Below are positions 41,988 to 51,468 of a stretch of 64,000 nt of DNA, piece by piece. The stretch is from Clostridiales bacterium (GTDB lineage: Bacteria > Bacillota > Clostridia > Oscillospirales > Oscillospiraceae). Position 1 is the stretch's first letter; every line of letters starts with the position of its first letter. A program made the translations under genes and the position numbers. The stretch spans positions 1-64,000 of the forward strand of contig SFLH01000016.1 in the NCBI GenBank assembly GCA_004554585.1. The letters run 5' to 3'. The notes below the pieces were generated by a model that worked only from the letters and a program-made list of their open reading frames with translations, did not search any database and had not been told where the DNA came from.

Positions 41988-42749
41988 ATGGCAAATTATG
42001 AACTGATTTTCAGCCCCACCGGCGGCACCCAGCGGGTGGCGGAGCTGCTGGGCGGTTCCTTGTGGAACGATGCGGAAGAGATTGACTTGATGGACCGGGC
42101 GCTGGAAGAGGAACAGACCAAGTCGTTTTCCGCCCAGGACTGCTGCCTGGTGGCCGTGCCCTGCTTTGGAGGCCGGGTCCCAGACCCTGCCCGCCGGCGG
42201 CTGGAGGAACTCAACGGGGGAGGTGCCCGGGCCATCCTGGTGGTGGTCTACGGCAACCGGGCCTATGACGACACCCTTCTGGAGCTGAAGGATACGCTGG
42301 TAAAGGCGGGGTTTCGGCCGGTGGCAGCAGTGGCAGCAGTGGCCGAGCACTCCATCATGCGCCGGTTTGCTGCTGGCCGCCCTGACCAGACCGACGCCAA
42401 GGAACTGGCATCCTTTGCCCAAACCATCCGTCAGCGGCTGGAGGCGGGAACGATCCCTGCCCTGGAGGTGCCCGGCGAAAATCCCTATCGGCCCTATCCA
42501 GGCCTGCCGATGCACCCCAAGGGAACCAGTGCCTGTACCAGCTGCGGCAGGTGTGCCCGGATTTGCCCTGTGGGGGCCATTGACCCAGCTCACCCCCGGG
42601 AGACCGACCAGGACAAGTGTATCACCTGCATGGCCTGTGTGGCGCGATGTCCCCGCAGAGCCCGCCGCTTGCGACCGCTGATGGTGTTCCTGGCGGGCAG
42701 AAAGATGAAGAAAGTCTGCGGAGGTCGAAAGCCCAACCAGCTGTTTTAA
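41988..42749 (+). CDS. Flavodoxin-like/ferredoxin (EFR1-type) protein
   Basis: The 253-residue protein joins an N-terminal flavodoxin-like domain (IFSPTGGTQRVAELL as FMN-binding loop, VPCFGGRVP) to a C-terminal 2[4Fe-4S] ferredoxin. The cluster motifs are CTSCGRCARICPVGAI and CITCMACVARCP. It likely passes electrons between flavin and low-potential partners in an anaerobe. The ATG at 41988 follows gaaaggag. The kinase gene follows 25 bases later. Confidence 0.88.
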   Translation: MANYELIFSPTGGTQRVAELLGGSLWNDAEEIDLMDRALEEEQTKSFSAQDCCLVAVPCFGGRVPDPARRRLEELNGGGARAILVVVYGNRAYDDTLLELKDTLVKAGFRPVAAVAAVAEHSIMRRFAAGRPDQTDAKELASFAQTIRQRLEAGTIPALEVPGENPYRPYPGLPMHPKGTSACTSCGRCARICPVGAIDPAHPRETDQDKCITCMACVARCPRRARRLRPLMVFLAGRKMKKVCGGRKPNQLF

Positions 42750-42774
42750 GATCACCGCAAGGAAGGGGTGCCCC

Positions 42775-45700
42775 ATGAAGAAACCCGGCCGAAAACTACA
42801 AAAGCGCACCATGAACCTGCTGCGGAACATGATGATCCTGGGGGCCAGCTTTGTGGCCCTGACGGTGGTGCTGCAGCTGGAGATTCAGTACAATCTGCTG
42901 GTGTGGATCTATGCCCTGTCGGCGGTGGCGGTGCTGCTCTACCAGCTCATCCGCAACCACAGCGACCGGGAGAAGCTGGACCAGGAGGTGGCCCGCAGCA
43001 ACTTCCTCATGAACGCCGCCCTCCCCGGCGGCGACGTGCGCCTGTTCGAGCTGCTGCCCAGCGGGATGATCCGGGTCCTCACCCCCGGCCAGGGCCAGGG
43101 GGGCCAGCTGAAAACCACGGTGGTTACCCCCCGGCACCTTTTGGCCTTCCTCAACTGCTCCCCCCAGTGGGAGGCCGCCCTCCAGGCCGCTCTGGAACAG
43201 GCGGCCCTGGGCCAGGACGGCGAGGTGGAGTTCCAGACCATGGACGAGGAGGAGACCTGGATTCAGCTGCGCATGGAGCCCCTGCCGGACAACGAGGACA
43301 CCACCGCCATCGGCACCATCCGAGACGTGACCGAGCAGGTCATGGAGCGCCACCGGCGGGAGGATGCCTCCAAGATCCTCAACCGCATGATGGAGCACAC
43401 CATGGCCGGCCTGGAGATCGCTCTGGAGGAGGACACCTGGCAGCTGCTGTGGGGTACGGAAACCTATCAGCGTTTGCGGGAACGATCTGGGGGAGAGCGC
43501 TCCTATAGCGCTTTTGTCCGTGACTTCATTGCCCCCACCATTCACCCCCGGGACCGGGAGGCCTACTGCCGCTTCATGGAGCGCTCGGCCCTGCTGTCCA
43601 CCTTTCTGGCGGGCAACCAGCCGGCCATCCACGAGTATCGGGTGAAGGTGGACCAGGCCCCTGGGTACGAGTGGCACGCCGCGGAGCTTTACTATTTCCG
43701 GGACCCGGGTACCCACCAGGCCAAGTGCAACGTCTTCATCCGCCAGGTCACCCAGGCCAAAATGCGCCAGCTGGAGGAGAAGCGGCGGCTGGAGGAGAAG
43801 GAGCACGTGCTCTTTCTCCAGGCCAAGAAGCTGGTGGAGTCCGAGGAGGAGCTGGACTTTGTCCACGTGATCTCCGAGTACTATCAGGGCATCTACGTGG
43901 TGGACCTGCAGGAGGACCAGACCCGCAGCATCAAGGTCCCCCGGTATTTTGCTGACCTGCTGGAGCGGACAAACCAGTGCCAGAGCAAGGCCCTGGACCT
44001 GTACTGCCAGGAGCTCATGGACCCCAGCTATGTGGCGGCCTTCCAGGCGGCCACGGACTACGACAACATCCGGCAGAAGATGGACGAAAAGCGCCAGGTG
44101 GAGCTGATCTACCACAAGAACAACGACACCTGGCTACGCCTGCGGATCTTCCCCATGCCCGGCTACGCCGCCGCCCGACAGAAGACCCTATGGGTGGTGG
44201 AGGACGACACGGCCACCGTGCAGCTGCGCCAGGAGGAGGAAAAGGCGCGGGTTACGGCGCGGGCTGCCGAGGCGGCCAGCCAGGCCAAAAGCCAATTTTT
44301 GGCCAACATGAGCCACGACATCCGCACCCCCCTCAACGCCATCTTGGGCATGTCCGAGTTGGGTCTGCGGGAGGAAACCCAGGCGGAGAAGGACAACTGC
44401 TTCCGGGACATCCGCAGCAGCGGCCGAGTGCTGCTGGAGAACATCAACAGCATCCTGGATCTGTCCAAGATCGAGGCGGGGAAAATGGAGCTCACCCCCG
44501 AGAGCTACCAGGTCCTCTCCGTCCTGCACGACACCATCACCATCCTGCGCACGCGGGCCAAGGAAAAAAAGCTGACCTTCCACGCCCAGATCGACGAGAC
44601 CATCCCCAGCACCCTCTATGGGGACGACGTGAACATCAGCCACATCATCATGAACCTGGGCTCCAACGCCGTCAAATACACCCAAGAGGGGTCCATTACC
44701 CTCACCGTCACCTGGGAGCCCCAGGAGGAGGACGGTATTCTGGTCATCCACATCGAGGACACCGGCATCGGCATCCGCCGGGAGGACCTGCCCTACATCT
44801 TCCAGAGCTACGGCCGCCTGGACCGCAAGGCCAACCGCCACATCGAGGGTACGGGCTTAGGCCTGCCCATCTGCCAGCAGCTGACTGAGCTCATGGACGG
44901 CCAGCTGGGGGTGGACAGCACCTATGGGGTGGGCAGCGACTTTTGGGTCCGCCTGCCCCAAAAGGTCATCGACCCCACCCCCTGCGGCCCTTACCGGGAG
45001 GGAGAGCGGCGGGAGACCAGGCGCAACTACAATTCCTTCACCGCCCCCGAGGCGGTGGTCTTGCTGGTGGACGACCAGCCCCTGAACTTGAAGGTCTGCC
45101 AAGGGCTGCTGGGCCCCTATGAGATGGAGGTCTACACCGCCCGCTCTGGCTCCGAGGCCCTGCACCAGATGACCCAGGTCTGGCCCGACCTGGTGTTCAT
45201 GGACCACATGATGCCCCAGATGGACGGCATCGAGACCACCCTGCGCATCCGGGAGATGGGCCGCAAGGACCCCTACTTTGCCGTGGTCCCCATCATTGCC
45301 CTCACCGCCAACGCCATGAAGGGGGTGCGGGAGGAGTTTTTAAACAGCGGCTTCAACGACTACATCTCCAAGCCCATCGAGCTGGACAAGCTGGACGACA
45401 TCCTGCGGGCCTGGATTCCCGAGGACAAGCAGAAGGCCCCCGCCCTGCCGCCTGGGGCGCTGCTCTCCGAGCACATTCCCGAAGACCTGCAGGGCCTGCC
45501 GGGCATCGACGTGGCCCGGGGCATGTCCTACTGCGGCACCGGCAAGGCCTACCGCAAGACCCTCTTCCTCTTCCGGGAGCAGATCCCCTGCCGCCTGGGG
45601 CGCATCCGCCTGGCCTGGGAGGAGGGCCGGTGGGAGGACTACGTCATTGAGGTCCACAGCCTGAAAAGCGCCGCCCGCTGGATCGGGGCCATGGACCTGG

Positions 45701-45834
45701 GGGACCAGGCCGAAGCCTTGGAGATGGCCGGCCGGGAGAAAGACCTGGCCAAAATCGCCGACAACACCTCCGATTTGCTGGAGGAATGCGACGCCCTGGG
45801 GGAGACCCTGGCCTTCCTCAGCGAACCCCAATAA
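42775..45834 (+). CDS. Hybrid histidine kinase with receiver and Hpt domains
   Basis: The 1019-residue protein has two short N-terminal membrane helices (~16-58), then a PAS-containing region to ~470 (two to three PAS-like units joined by a coiled coil around 310-345). The kinase core follows: H-box NMSHDIRTPLNAILGMSEL, N-box IIMNLGSNAVKYT, and DTGIGI and GTGLGL motifs. A receiver domain (~760-880; VVLLVDDQPLN, phospho-Asp in LVFMDHMMP, Lys in YISKP) and a C-terminal Hpt domain with VHSLKSAA close it. A full phosphorelay in one chain; output regulator not in the window. Confidence 0.92.
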   Translation: MKKPGRKLQKRTMNLLRNMMILGASFVALTVVLQLEIQYNLLVWIYALSAVAVLLYQLIRNHSDREKLDQEVARSNFLMNAALPGGDVRLFELLPSGMIRVLTPGQGQGGQLKTTVVTPRHLLAFLNCSPQWEAALQAALEQAALGQDGEVEFQTMDEEETWIQLRMEPLPDNEDTTAIGTIRDVTEQVMERHRREDASKILNRMMEHTMAGLEIALEEDTWQLLWGTETYQRLRERSGGERSYSAFVRDFIAPTIHPRDREAYCRFMERSALLSTFLAGNQPAIHEYRVKVDQAPGYEWHAAELYYFRDPGTHQAKCNVFIRQVTQAKMRQLEEKRRLEEKEHVLFLQAKKLVESEEELDFVHVISEYYQGIYVVDLQEDQTRSIKVPRYFADLLERTNQCQSKALDLYCQELMDPSYVAAFQAATDYDNIRQKMDEKRQVELIYHKNNDTWLRLRIFPMPGYAAARQKTLWVVEDDTATVQLRQEEEKARVTARAAEAASQAKSQFLANMSHDIRTPLNAILGMSELGLREETQAEKDNCFRDIRSSGRVLLENINSILDLSKIEAGKMELTPESYQVLSVLHDTITILRTRAKEKKLTFHAQIDETIPSTLYGDDVNISHIIMNLGSNAVKYTQEGSITLTVTWEPQEEDGILVIHIEDTGIGIRREDLPYIFQSYGRLDRKANRHIEGTGLGLPICQQLTELMDGQLGVDSTYGVGSDFWVRLPQKVIDPTPCGPYREGERRETRRNYNSFTAPEAVVLLVDDQPLNLKVCQGLLGPYEMEVYTARSGSEALHQMTQVWPDLVFMDHMMPQMDGIETTLRIREMGRKDPYFAVVPIIALTANAMKGVREEFLNSGFNDYISKPIELDKLDDILRAWIPEDKQKAPALPPGALLSEHIPEDLQGLPGIDVARGMSYCGTGKAYRKTLFLFREQIPCRLGRIRLAWEEGRWEDYVIEVHSLKSAARWIGAMDLGDQAEALEMAGREKDLAKIADNTSDLLEECDALGETLAFLSEPQ

Positions 45835-45836
45835 AA

Positions 45837-45884
45837 AACATCCCGTGCATGGCAGCCCACTGAGCTGCTGTGCACGGGATGTTT
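45837..45884. terminator. Convergent terminator
   Basis: The stem aacatcccgtgca / tgcacgggatgtt is flanked by A-run and T-run, between the kinase gene and crcB. Confidence 0.85.
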
Positions 45885-45901
45885 CTGTTTGTGAGCATGG
45901 C

Positions 45902-46279
45902 TCAGGCCGCCTGCCCCACCAGCGTCTTCCCCAGCCAGACGCCCAGCAGACACAGGGCCACGCTGAGCACCGCATACAGGCCGAAGAGGCCGGGCCGGCC
46001 GTCCTCCAGCAGGACCAGGGACTCCAGGGAAAAGGTGGAGAAGGTGGTAAAGCCGCCGCACACTCCCACCCGCAGAAAGAGCAGAAGGGTAGGGGAGAGC
46101 TGGGCCCATCGCTGGCTGGCGCCCACCACCAGGCCGATGAGGACCGCTCCCACCAGGTTGGTCAGAAAGGTGGACAGGGGGAAGGGCCCCCGCTGGAGCA
46201 CGGGCAGCAGGCTTATGGCATAGCGGCACATGGCCCCCACGGCGCCACCTGCGCCCACGGCAAGATAGTTGTACAGCAC
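45902..46279 (-). CDS. crcB: Fluoride exporter CrcB/Fluc
   Basis: The 125-residue, four-helix protein is a Fluc fluoride channel. FLTNLVGA carries the pore Asn and GGFTTFSTFSLES the conserved Phe-box; CRYAIS is also typical. The start is most likely GTG at 46279, eight bases after aggagg; TTG at 46285 is too close. No fluoride riboswitch is visible in the short gap to queG, with which it is probably cotranscribed. Fluc works as a dimer; only one gene is present here. Confidence 0.92.
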   Translation of the reverse strand: MLYNYLAVGAGGAVGAMCRYAISLLPVLQRGPFPLSTFLTNLVGAVLIGLVVGASQRWAQLSPTLLLFLRVGVCGGFTTFSTFSLESLVLLEDGRPGLFGLYAVLSVALCLLGVWLGKTLVGQAA

Positions 46280-46330
46280 GGGCAATGCCTCCTTTTCCCC
46301 GCCTGTAGGCCGGCGGGGGCTGTTGTTTGC

Positions 46331-47173
46331 TCAGGTCTTGTCCTCTTCCCGGCCCGCCTGCAAGGCCAAATTCCGCCGCAGAGGGGCGATGCCCCGCCAG
46401 GAAAAGGCCCGGCTGGCGTATTGCCGGCGAAAGGCCTTGTTGCTCAAGCCCGCCAGGTCCTCCAAGGACAGGGAGCAGAGCAGGTCCTCCCGAAACTCCG
46501 GCAGGGGGGACAGGGCGGCGGCCTTGTTGTGGGGGCAGGCCCGCTGGCACAGGTCGCAGCCCCAGACGGTGGGGCTGCGGCGGAGGTGTTCCGCCGTCTC
46601 CGGGGAAAGGTCCCCCTTTTCCTGGGTCAGGTGGGACAGGCACTTGGCCAGCTGGAATCCCCCTTCGCCCAAGGCACCGGTGGGACAGGCCTTCCGGCAG
46701 GCCTGGCAGCCGGGAGGACACAGGGCCCCCTGGGCGGGGCCGGTGGAGGCCAGGGGCAGGTCGGTGAGAATGGTGCCCAGAAAGACATAGGAGCCGTAGG
46801 GGGGCACGATCCGCAGGCCGTGGCACCCCTGCCAGCCCACCCCCGCCAGCTCCGCCGCCGCCAGCTCGGGCACCGGGGAGTTGTCCGCCCCGGGCACAAA
46901 GGTGCGGCCGGGGTGCGCCAGGGAAAGGGCCTGGCAGACCGGCCGCAGCCGGCGCAGAAGGACCTGGTGGTAGTCCTCCCCCCGACAGTACAGGGAGAGG
47001 TTGCCCGGCAGGTCCCCGGCGTAGTAGGGGAAGGCGGCCACCAGGACGGCGGCCGCGCCGGGGCAGAGGGCATCCAGTGCTTGGGCCGCCTGGGGGGACA
47101 AAAACGGCTGGAGGCCGCCCAGCGAAGCGGCACCCCATGCCGCCGCGCCAGCGGCCTTCCAGAGTTCATTCAT
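46331..47173 (-). CDS. queG: Epoxyqueuosine reductase-like iron-sulfur protein
   Basis: The 280-residue protein belongs to the QueG/DUF1730 family, which reduces epoxyqueuosine to queuosine in tRNA with a cobalamin and two [4Fe-4S] clusters. The two cluster motifs are CPPGCQACRKACPTGA and CDLCQRACPHN. It lacks the C-terminal HEAT-like extension of E. coli QueG (379 residues), as do many Clostridial homologues, so the assignment is by family. It follows pnp on the same strand after 21 bases. Confidence 0.82.
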   Translation of the reverse strand: MNELWKAAGAAAWGAASLGGLQPFLSPQAAQALDALCPGAAAVLVAAFPYYAGDLPGNLSLYCRGEDYHQVLLRRLRPVCQALSLAHPGRTFVPGADNSPVPELAAAELAGVGWQGCHGLRIVPPYGSYVFLGTILTDLPLASTGPAQGALCPPGCQACRKACPTGALGEGGFQLAKCLSHLTQEKGDLSPETAEHLRRSPTVWGCDLCQRACPHNKAAALSPLPEFREDLLCSLSLEDLAGLSNKAFRRQYASRAFSWRGIAPLRRNLALQAGREEDKT

Positions 47174-47194
47174 GGTATTGTGAGAGCAATGGGC

Positions 47195-49354
47195 TCAGTG
47201 GTTGTTCTTCTTGGCCTTGGCGTCCCGGGCTTCCATGGCGGCGATCTCCCGCTGGGCGTCCCGCAGGGACAGGTTCACCCGGCCCTTCTCGTCGATGTCG
47301 GTGACCTTCACCCACACCATGTCGCCGATGTTCACCACGTCTTCCACCTTCTCCACCCGGCGCTCGGCCAGCTTGGAGATGTGGACCATGCCGTCCTTGC
47401 CGGGGGCCAGCTCCACGAAGGCACCGAAGTTGAGGATGCGCACCACCTTGCCGTAGTAGAGCATGCCCACCTCGGGCACGAAGACGATGGTGTCGATCAT
47501 CTTCTTGGCCACGTCGCAGCAGGCGGCGTCGGGGGAGGCGATGTGGATGGTGCCGTCGTCCTCGATGTCGATCTGGGCGCCGGACTCGGCGGTGATCTTC
47601 TGGATGACAGAGCCGCCCTTGCCGATGACCTCGCGGATCTTGTCGGGGTCGATCTTCATGGTGATCATCTTGGGGGCGTAGCGGCTGACCTCAGGCCGGG
47701 GGGCGGGGATGCAGGGGAGCATGATCTCGTCCAGGATGGCCTTGCGGGCATCGCCGGTGATCTCCAGGGCCTCCTTGATGATGGCGTGGGACAGGCCGCC
47801 GTTCTTGATGTCCATCTGGATGGCAGTGATGCCGTCCTTGGTGCCGGCCACCTTGAAGTCCATCTCGCCGTGGAAGTCCTCCACGCCCTGGATGTCGATG
47901 AAGGTGGTGAAGGAGCCGTCGTCGTCCTGGATCAGGCCGCAGGAGATGCCGGCCACAGGGGCCTTGATGGGCACGCCAGCGTCCATGAGGGCCAGGGTGG
48001 AGCCGCAGATGGAGCCCTGGGAAGTGGAGCCGTTGGAGGAGACCACCTCAGAGACCACCCGGATGGCGTAGGGGAACTCCTCCACGGAGGGGATCACCGG
48101 GTCCAGCGCTCGCTCGGCCAGGGCGCCGTGGCCCTTCTCCCGGCGGTTGACGCTCCGGGCGCCCCGGGCCTCGCCCACGGAGTAGGCGGGGAAGTTGTAG
48201 TGGTGCATATAGCGCTTCTCCTCTTCCTCCCAGATGGTATCCAGCTTCTGGCAGGCGGAGAGGGTGTTCAGGGTGGCGACGGACAGAACCTGGGTCTGGC
48301 CGCGGGTGAACAGGGCGGAACCGTGGACCCGGGGCAGCACGCCTACCTCGGCGGCCAGGGGACGGATCTCGTTCTTCTGGCGGCCGTCCACCCGGTGGCC
48401 CTGGAGGAGCCAGGCCTTGACGATCTTCTTCTGGAACTTGTAGGTGATCTCGTCCAGGTACTGGTCCATCTCGGGATACTCTTCCAGGAAGAGCTCGTGC
48501 CAGTGGTCGATCAGGGCGTTCCAGCGCTCCTCCCGGACGTTCTTGTCGTCGGTGTCCATGGCGGCCTTGGCCTCGTCCATGGTGGCCTCGACGATCTTGT
48601 CGAAGAGCTCCTGGTCGAAGTCGGCGTGGTCGTAGGTCATCTTCTCCTTGCCGATCTCGGCCACGATGGCGTTGATGTAGTCCACCTGGGCCTTGATCTC
48701 CTCGTGGGCCTTCACGATGGCCTCGTACATGACGTCGTCGGGGATCTGGTCGGCCCCAGCCTCGATCATGACGACTTTCGCGCCGGTGGCGGCCACGGTC
48801 AGGTCCAGCTTGGAGGCGTGCTTCTGCTCCTGGTTGGGGTTCATGACGATCTGGCCGTCCACATAGCCCACTTCCAGGCAGCCGATGGGGCCGGCCCAGG
48901 GAATGTTGGACACGGCCAGGCAGGCGGACACGCCCACCATGGCGGCGGCTTCGGGAGAGCAGTCCCGGTCCACGCTCATGACGGTGCAGGTGACCACCAC
49001 GTCGTTGCGGAAGTCCCCGGGGAAGAGGGGGCGGATGGAGCGGTCGATGACCCGGCTGGCCAGCACGGCGGGCAGGGAGGGCTGGCCCTCCCGGCGCAGG
49101 AAGGAGCCAGGGATGCGGCCGACGGCATAGAGCTTCTCCTCAAAGTCCACGGACAGGGGGAAGAAATCCACTCCATCCCGGGGACGGGGGGCGGCGGTGA
49201 CGGCCACCAGCACGGAGGTGTCGCCATAGCGAACCATGGCAGAGGCGTTGGCCAGCTCGGCCACCTTGCCGAACTCCAGGGAGAAGGGGCGGCCGGCGAT
49301 CTCGGTCTTGTAGATGTGGTTGTTGAATTGCTTTTTCGTAATGATGGTTGACAT
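47195..49354 (-). CDS. pnp: Polyribonucleotide nucleotidyltransferase (PNPase)
   Basis: PNPase degrades RNA phosphorolytically 3' to 5'. The 719-residue protein has two RNase PH-like halves (FFPLSVDFEEKLYAVGRIPG; GSTSQGSICGSTLALMDAGV), then a KH domain with GKGGSVIQKI (~560) and an S1 domain (~630-700). Start and length are standard, and the ribosome site is aaaggag. rpsO lies directly upstream, the classic rpsO-pnp order. The leader forms a long RNA hairpin described separately. Confidence 0.96.
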   Translation of the reverse strand: MSTIITKKQFNNHIYKTEIAGRPFSLEFGKVAELANASAMVRYGDTSVLVAVTAAPRPRDGVDFFPLSVDFEEKLYAVGRIPGSFLRREGQPSLPAVLASRVIDRSIRPLFPGDFRNDVVVTCTVMSVDRDCSPEAAAMVGVSACLAVSNIPWAGPIGCLEVGYVDGQIVMNPNQEQKHASKLDLTVAATGAKVVMIEAGADQIPDDVMYEAIVKAHEEIKAQVDYINAIVAEIGKEKMTYDHADFDQELFDKIVEATMDEAKAAMDTDDKNVREERWNALIDHWHELFLEEYPEMDQYLDEITYKFQKKIVKAWLLQGHRVDGRQKNEIRPLAAEVGVLPRVHGSALFTRGQTQVLSVATLNTLSACQKLDTIWEEEEKRYMHHYNFPAYSVGEARGARSVNRREKGHGALAERALDPVIPSVEEFPYAIRVVSEVVSSNGSTSQGSICGSTLALMDAGVPIKAPVAGISCGLIQDDDGSFTTFIDIQGVEDFHGEMDFKVAGTKDGITAIQMDIKNGGLSHAIIKEALEITGDARKAILDEIMLPCIPAPRPEVSRYAPKMITMKIDPDKIREVIGKGGSVIQKITAESGAQIDIEDDGTIHIASPDAACCDVAKKMIDTIVFVPEVGMLYYGKVVRILNFGAFVELAPGKDGMVHISKLAERRVEKVEDVVNIGDMVWVKVTDIDEKGRVNLSLRDAQREIAAMEARDAKAKKNNH

Positions 49355-49386
49355 GTGCAGACTCCTTTCACAGGTGCGTGTCTCGG

Positions 49387-49478
49387 CCGGAGAGTCTGCT
49401 GCCTTATTTAGCACTTGAAAGCATGTCCGAGCTTCGGGCATACGTTCAAACGCTAAGATAGGGCAAGGAACTCTCCGG
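49387..49478 (-). ncRNA. Long hairpin leader of pnp
   Basis: On the minus strand a perfect outer stem ccggagagt/actctccgg closes an almost continuous inner helix: tgcc/ggca, ttagc/gctaa, ttgaa/ttcaa, gtatg/catgc and ccga/tcgg, with loop aagc. The ~92-nt element ends 33 bases before the pnp start. In E. coli the pnp leader is a long duplex cut by RNase III and then used for PNPase autocontrol. This structure suggests the same logic, though the sequence is unrelated. Confidence 0.6.
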
Positions 49479-49491
49479 GATGGCGGAAGGG

Positions 49492-49530
49492 AAAAGGGGG
49501 CGGTGCGGCTGCATCCACACCGCCCCCAAA
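49492..49530 (-). terminator. Terminator after rpsO
   Basis: On the minus strand gggggcggtg pairs caccgccccc and is followed by TTTTCCC. It separates rpsO from the pnp leader; no separate pnp promoter is obvious, so read-through or a promoter within the spacer would be needed. Confidence 0.8.
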
Positions 49531-49627
49531 AGGGATCTACGCTGTTGTGCCCAAAGGCATCTGCCCGGGTCCTGTCAGGAAACCCTCACAGGGCATGGCT
49601 GGCCGGGCGCCAGGTGCCGCGGGGCAA

Positions 49628-49894
49628 TTACTTACGGATGCCCAGCTTGGCAATGATGGCACGATAGCGCTCGATGTCCTTCTTGGCCAGATAGTCCAGC
49701 ATCTTGCGGCGCTTACCGACCATCTTCAGCAGGCCGCGGCGGCTGTGGTTGTCGTGGATGTGGACCTTCAGGTGCTCGGTCAGCTCCTGGATGCGGGCGG
49801 TGAGGATGGCGATCTGGACCTCGGGGGAGCCAGTATCGGTAGCGTGGGTGCGGTTTGCCTCAATGACGGCAGTCTTTTCGTCCTTACGAATCAT
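49628..49894 (-). CDS. rpsO: Ribosomal protein S15
   Basis: The 88-residue protein is a standard S15, which binds 16S rRNA early in 30S assembly. SPEVQIAILTARIQELTEHLK and DNHSRRGLLKMVGKRRKMLDYL are diagnostic. The ribosome site (gaaaggtgg) is spaced rather far from the ATG. In many bacteria S15 represses its own translation through its mRNA leader, and a ~125-nt leader is present here. Confidence 0.97.
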   Translation of the reverse strand: MIRKDEKTAVIEANRTHATDTGSPEVQIAILTARIQELTEHLKVHIHDNHSRRGLLKMVGKRRKMLDYLAKKDIERYRAIIAKLGIRK

Positions 49895-50017
49895 GGGTAA
49901 AATCCACCTTTCAAAAATTTGCCTCTGACTGAGTGACGGGCGGGCGGAGCCCTGAAGACAGGCGGTGCTCCCGGGACTAAGTCAGGGTAGTCGTGTACTG
50001 GAATACACGTATCCTGT
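49895..50017 (-). promoter_or_regulatory. Structured leader of rpsO
   Basis: The transcript leader contains the hairpin cgtgta/tacacg (49992-50009), the longer-range pair tgact/agtca and GC-rich segments. I infer possible S15 autoregulation from the gene identity and leader length; I cannot match it to a named S15-binding motif. Confidence 0.4.
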
Positions 50018-50046
50018 AGTATACCACCCGCCCCGTGGAATGTAAA
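50018..50046 (-). promoter_or_regulatory. Promoter of rpsO
   Basis: On the minus strand TTTACA and TATACT are separated by 17 bases, ~125 bases upstream of the S15 start. Confidence 0.75.
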
Positions 50047-50088
50047 GCGAAAAATTGCCAGAAAGGCAAGAAAAACAAGGGGTTTTCC

Positions 50089-50116
50089 TTGCCGCTTTCC
50101 CAGTTTCTGCTATAAT
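50089..50116 (+). promoter_or_regulatory. Promoter of the first SLH gene
   Basis: TTGCCG and TATAAT are separated by 16 bases, about 48 bases before the ATG at 50165. Confidence 0.65.
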
Positions 50117-50164
50117 GGAAGGCAAGAACTCCCTCCGTGGAAAAACCAGAAAGGAGCGCGCGCT

Positions 50165-51337
50165 ATGAAACGAAAATCCCTGTCACTGCTGCTGGCCTTC
50201 GGCCTGGTCCTGTCTCTGCTGGCGGGCACGGCCCTGGCCGCCCCCACCCCCACCTTCACCGACGTGGTGGAAGGGGATTGGTACGAGCGGGACGTGGCCT
50301 ACGTCTATGAGCACGGCCTCATGGACGGCACCGGCAGCGATGCCTTCTCTCCCAGCGCCACCACCACTCGGGCTGCCCTGGTGACCATCCTCTACCGCAT
50401 GGAAGGGGAGCCTGCCGCCTCTGGTACCGGCGGCTTTGCCGATGTGGCCGGCACGGCCTGGTACGCCCCGGCGGTGGCCTGGGCGGCGGCAAACCACATC
50501 GTCACCGGCACCACCGACACCACCTTCTCCCCCAACCAGCCCATCACCCGGGAACAGCTGGCGGTGATCCTCTACCGCTATGCCCAGGCCAAGGGCTGGG
50601 ACACCGCCGCCAGCGCCGACCTGTCCGGCTACCGGGACCAGGGAAGCATCAGCGCCTACGCCCGGCAGGCCATGGCCTGGGCCAACGGCACGGGCCTGAT
50701 CGGCGGCACCACCAGCACCACCCTCTCCCCCCAGAGCACTGCCACCCGAGCCCAGGCAGCGGCCATCCTCCATCGGTTCTGCCAGGAGATCTCCCCTGTG
50801 CCCCCGCCGGCCAATGGAGAGATCTTCGTTCCAGCCCCTGACGCCGCGGCTGTCCTGGACCAGATGCCACAGACCTTCCTCTTCACCTCCGGTGTAGGGG
50901 GCTGGGGAACCACTCTGACCATCTAGAAGGATGGTTCCTTCGCCGGGTCCTACCACGACAGCGAAATGGGGGACACTGGCCCCGGCTATCCCCACGGCAC
51001 CGTATATTACTGCAATTTTACCGGCCGCTTTGTGAACGTCACCCAGGTCAGCGACCTGGAATATCGGATGACACTCAGCGGCCTATCCATGGATGCCGCG
51101 CCGGGGACCGTCACCATCCGCGACAGCATCCGCTACATCGCCACAGAGCCCTATGGCCTGGACAACGCCAGTCAGTTCTGTCTCTATCTTCCCGGCCGGG
51201 CTACCAGAGATCTGCCCACTCCCTTCCTCCAGTGGGTGGGGCCGGTGAACGGCTGGGGGAATCACACGCCTGCTGTTTTGCCCTTCTGGGGGCTGTACAA
51301 TGTGGGCGGGCAGCAGGGCTTTTATGGGACCGATTGA
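50165..51337 (+). pseudogene. SLH-domain secreted protein interrupted by an in-frame TAG
   Basis: The frame starts with a signal peptide (cleavage after ALA, residue ~26) and three SLH repeats (residues ~28-215, with FSPSATTTRAALVTILYR-type motifs) that bind cell-wall polymers. It stops at TAG 50924-50926, but the same frame continues for 137 codons to 51337. Reading across gives GGWGTTLTI-stop-KDGSFAGSYHDS, which looks like one continuous domain found in secreted Firmicute proteins, with a Glu codon (GAG) changed to TAG. The first half alone (253 residues) could be made. A tandem SLH paralogue follows. Confidence 0.75.
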
Positions 51338-51400
51338 CGGGATTTTCGGGGGTTTTCCCGAAAAATTCTCGGCAAATGGCACAAAATCCCTGACGGCGCC

Positions 51401-51429
51401 TTTTCAGGGAAGGGAATCTCTGGTATGAT
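51401..51429 (+). promoter_or_regulatory. Possible promoter of the second SLH gene
   Basis: TTTTCA and TATGAT are separated by 17 bases, 40 bases ahead of the ATG; the -35 box is a moderate match. Confidence 0.45.
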
Positions 51430-51468
51430 AAACCAGACGTTTTCAACACCCAGAACAAAGGAGCCAGT

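Noticed and set aside
46280..46330. Fluoride riboswitch before crcB
   Set aside because: The gap to queG is only ~50 bases and holds just a simple GC hairpin; the conserved riboswitch core is not present.
45845..49351. 1168-codon plus-strand frame opposite crcB, queG and pnp
   Set aside because: Spans three well-identified opposite genes and has no domain of its own.
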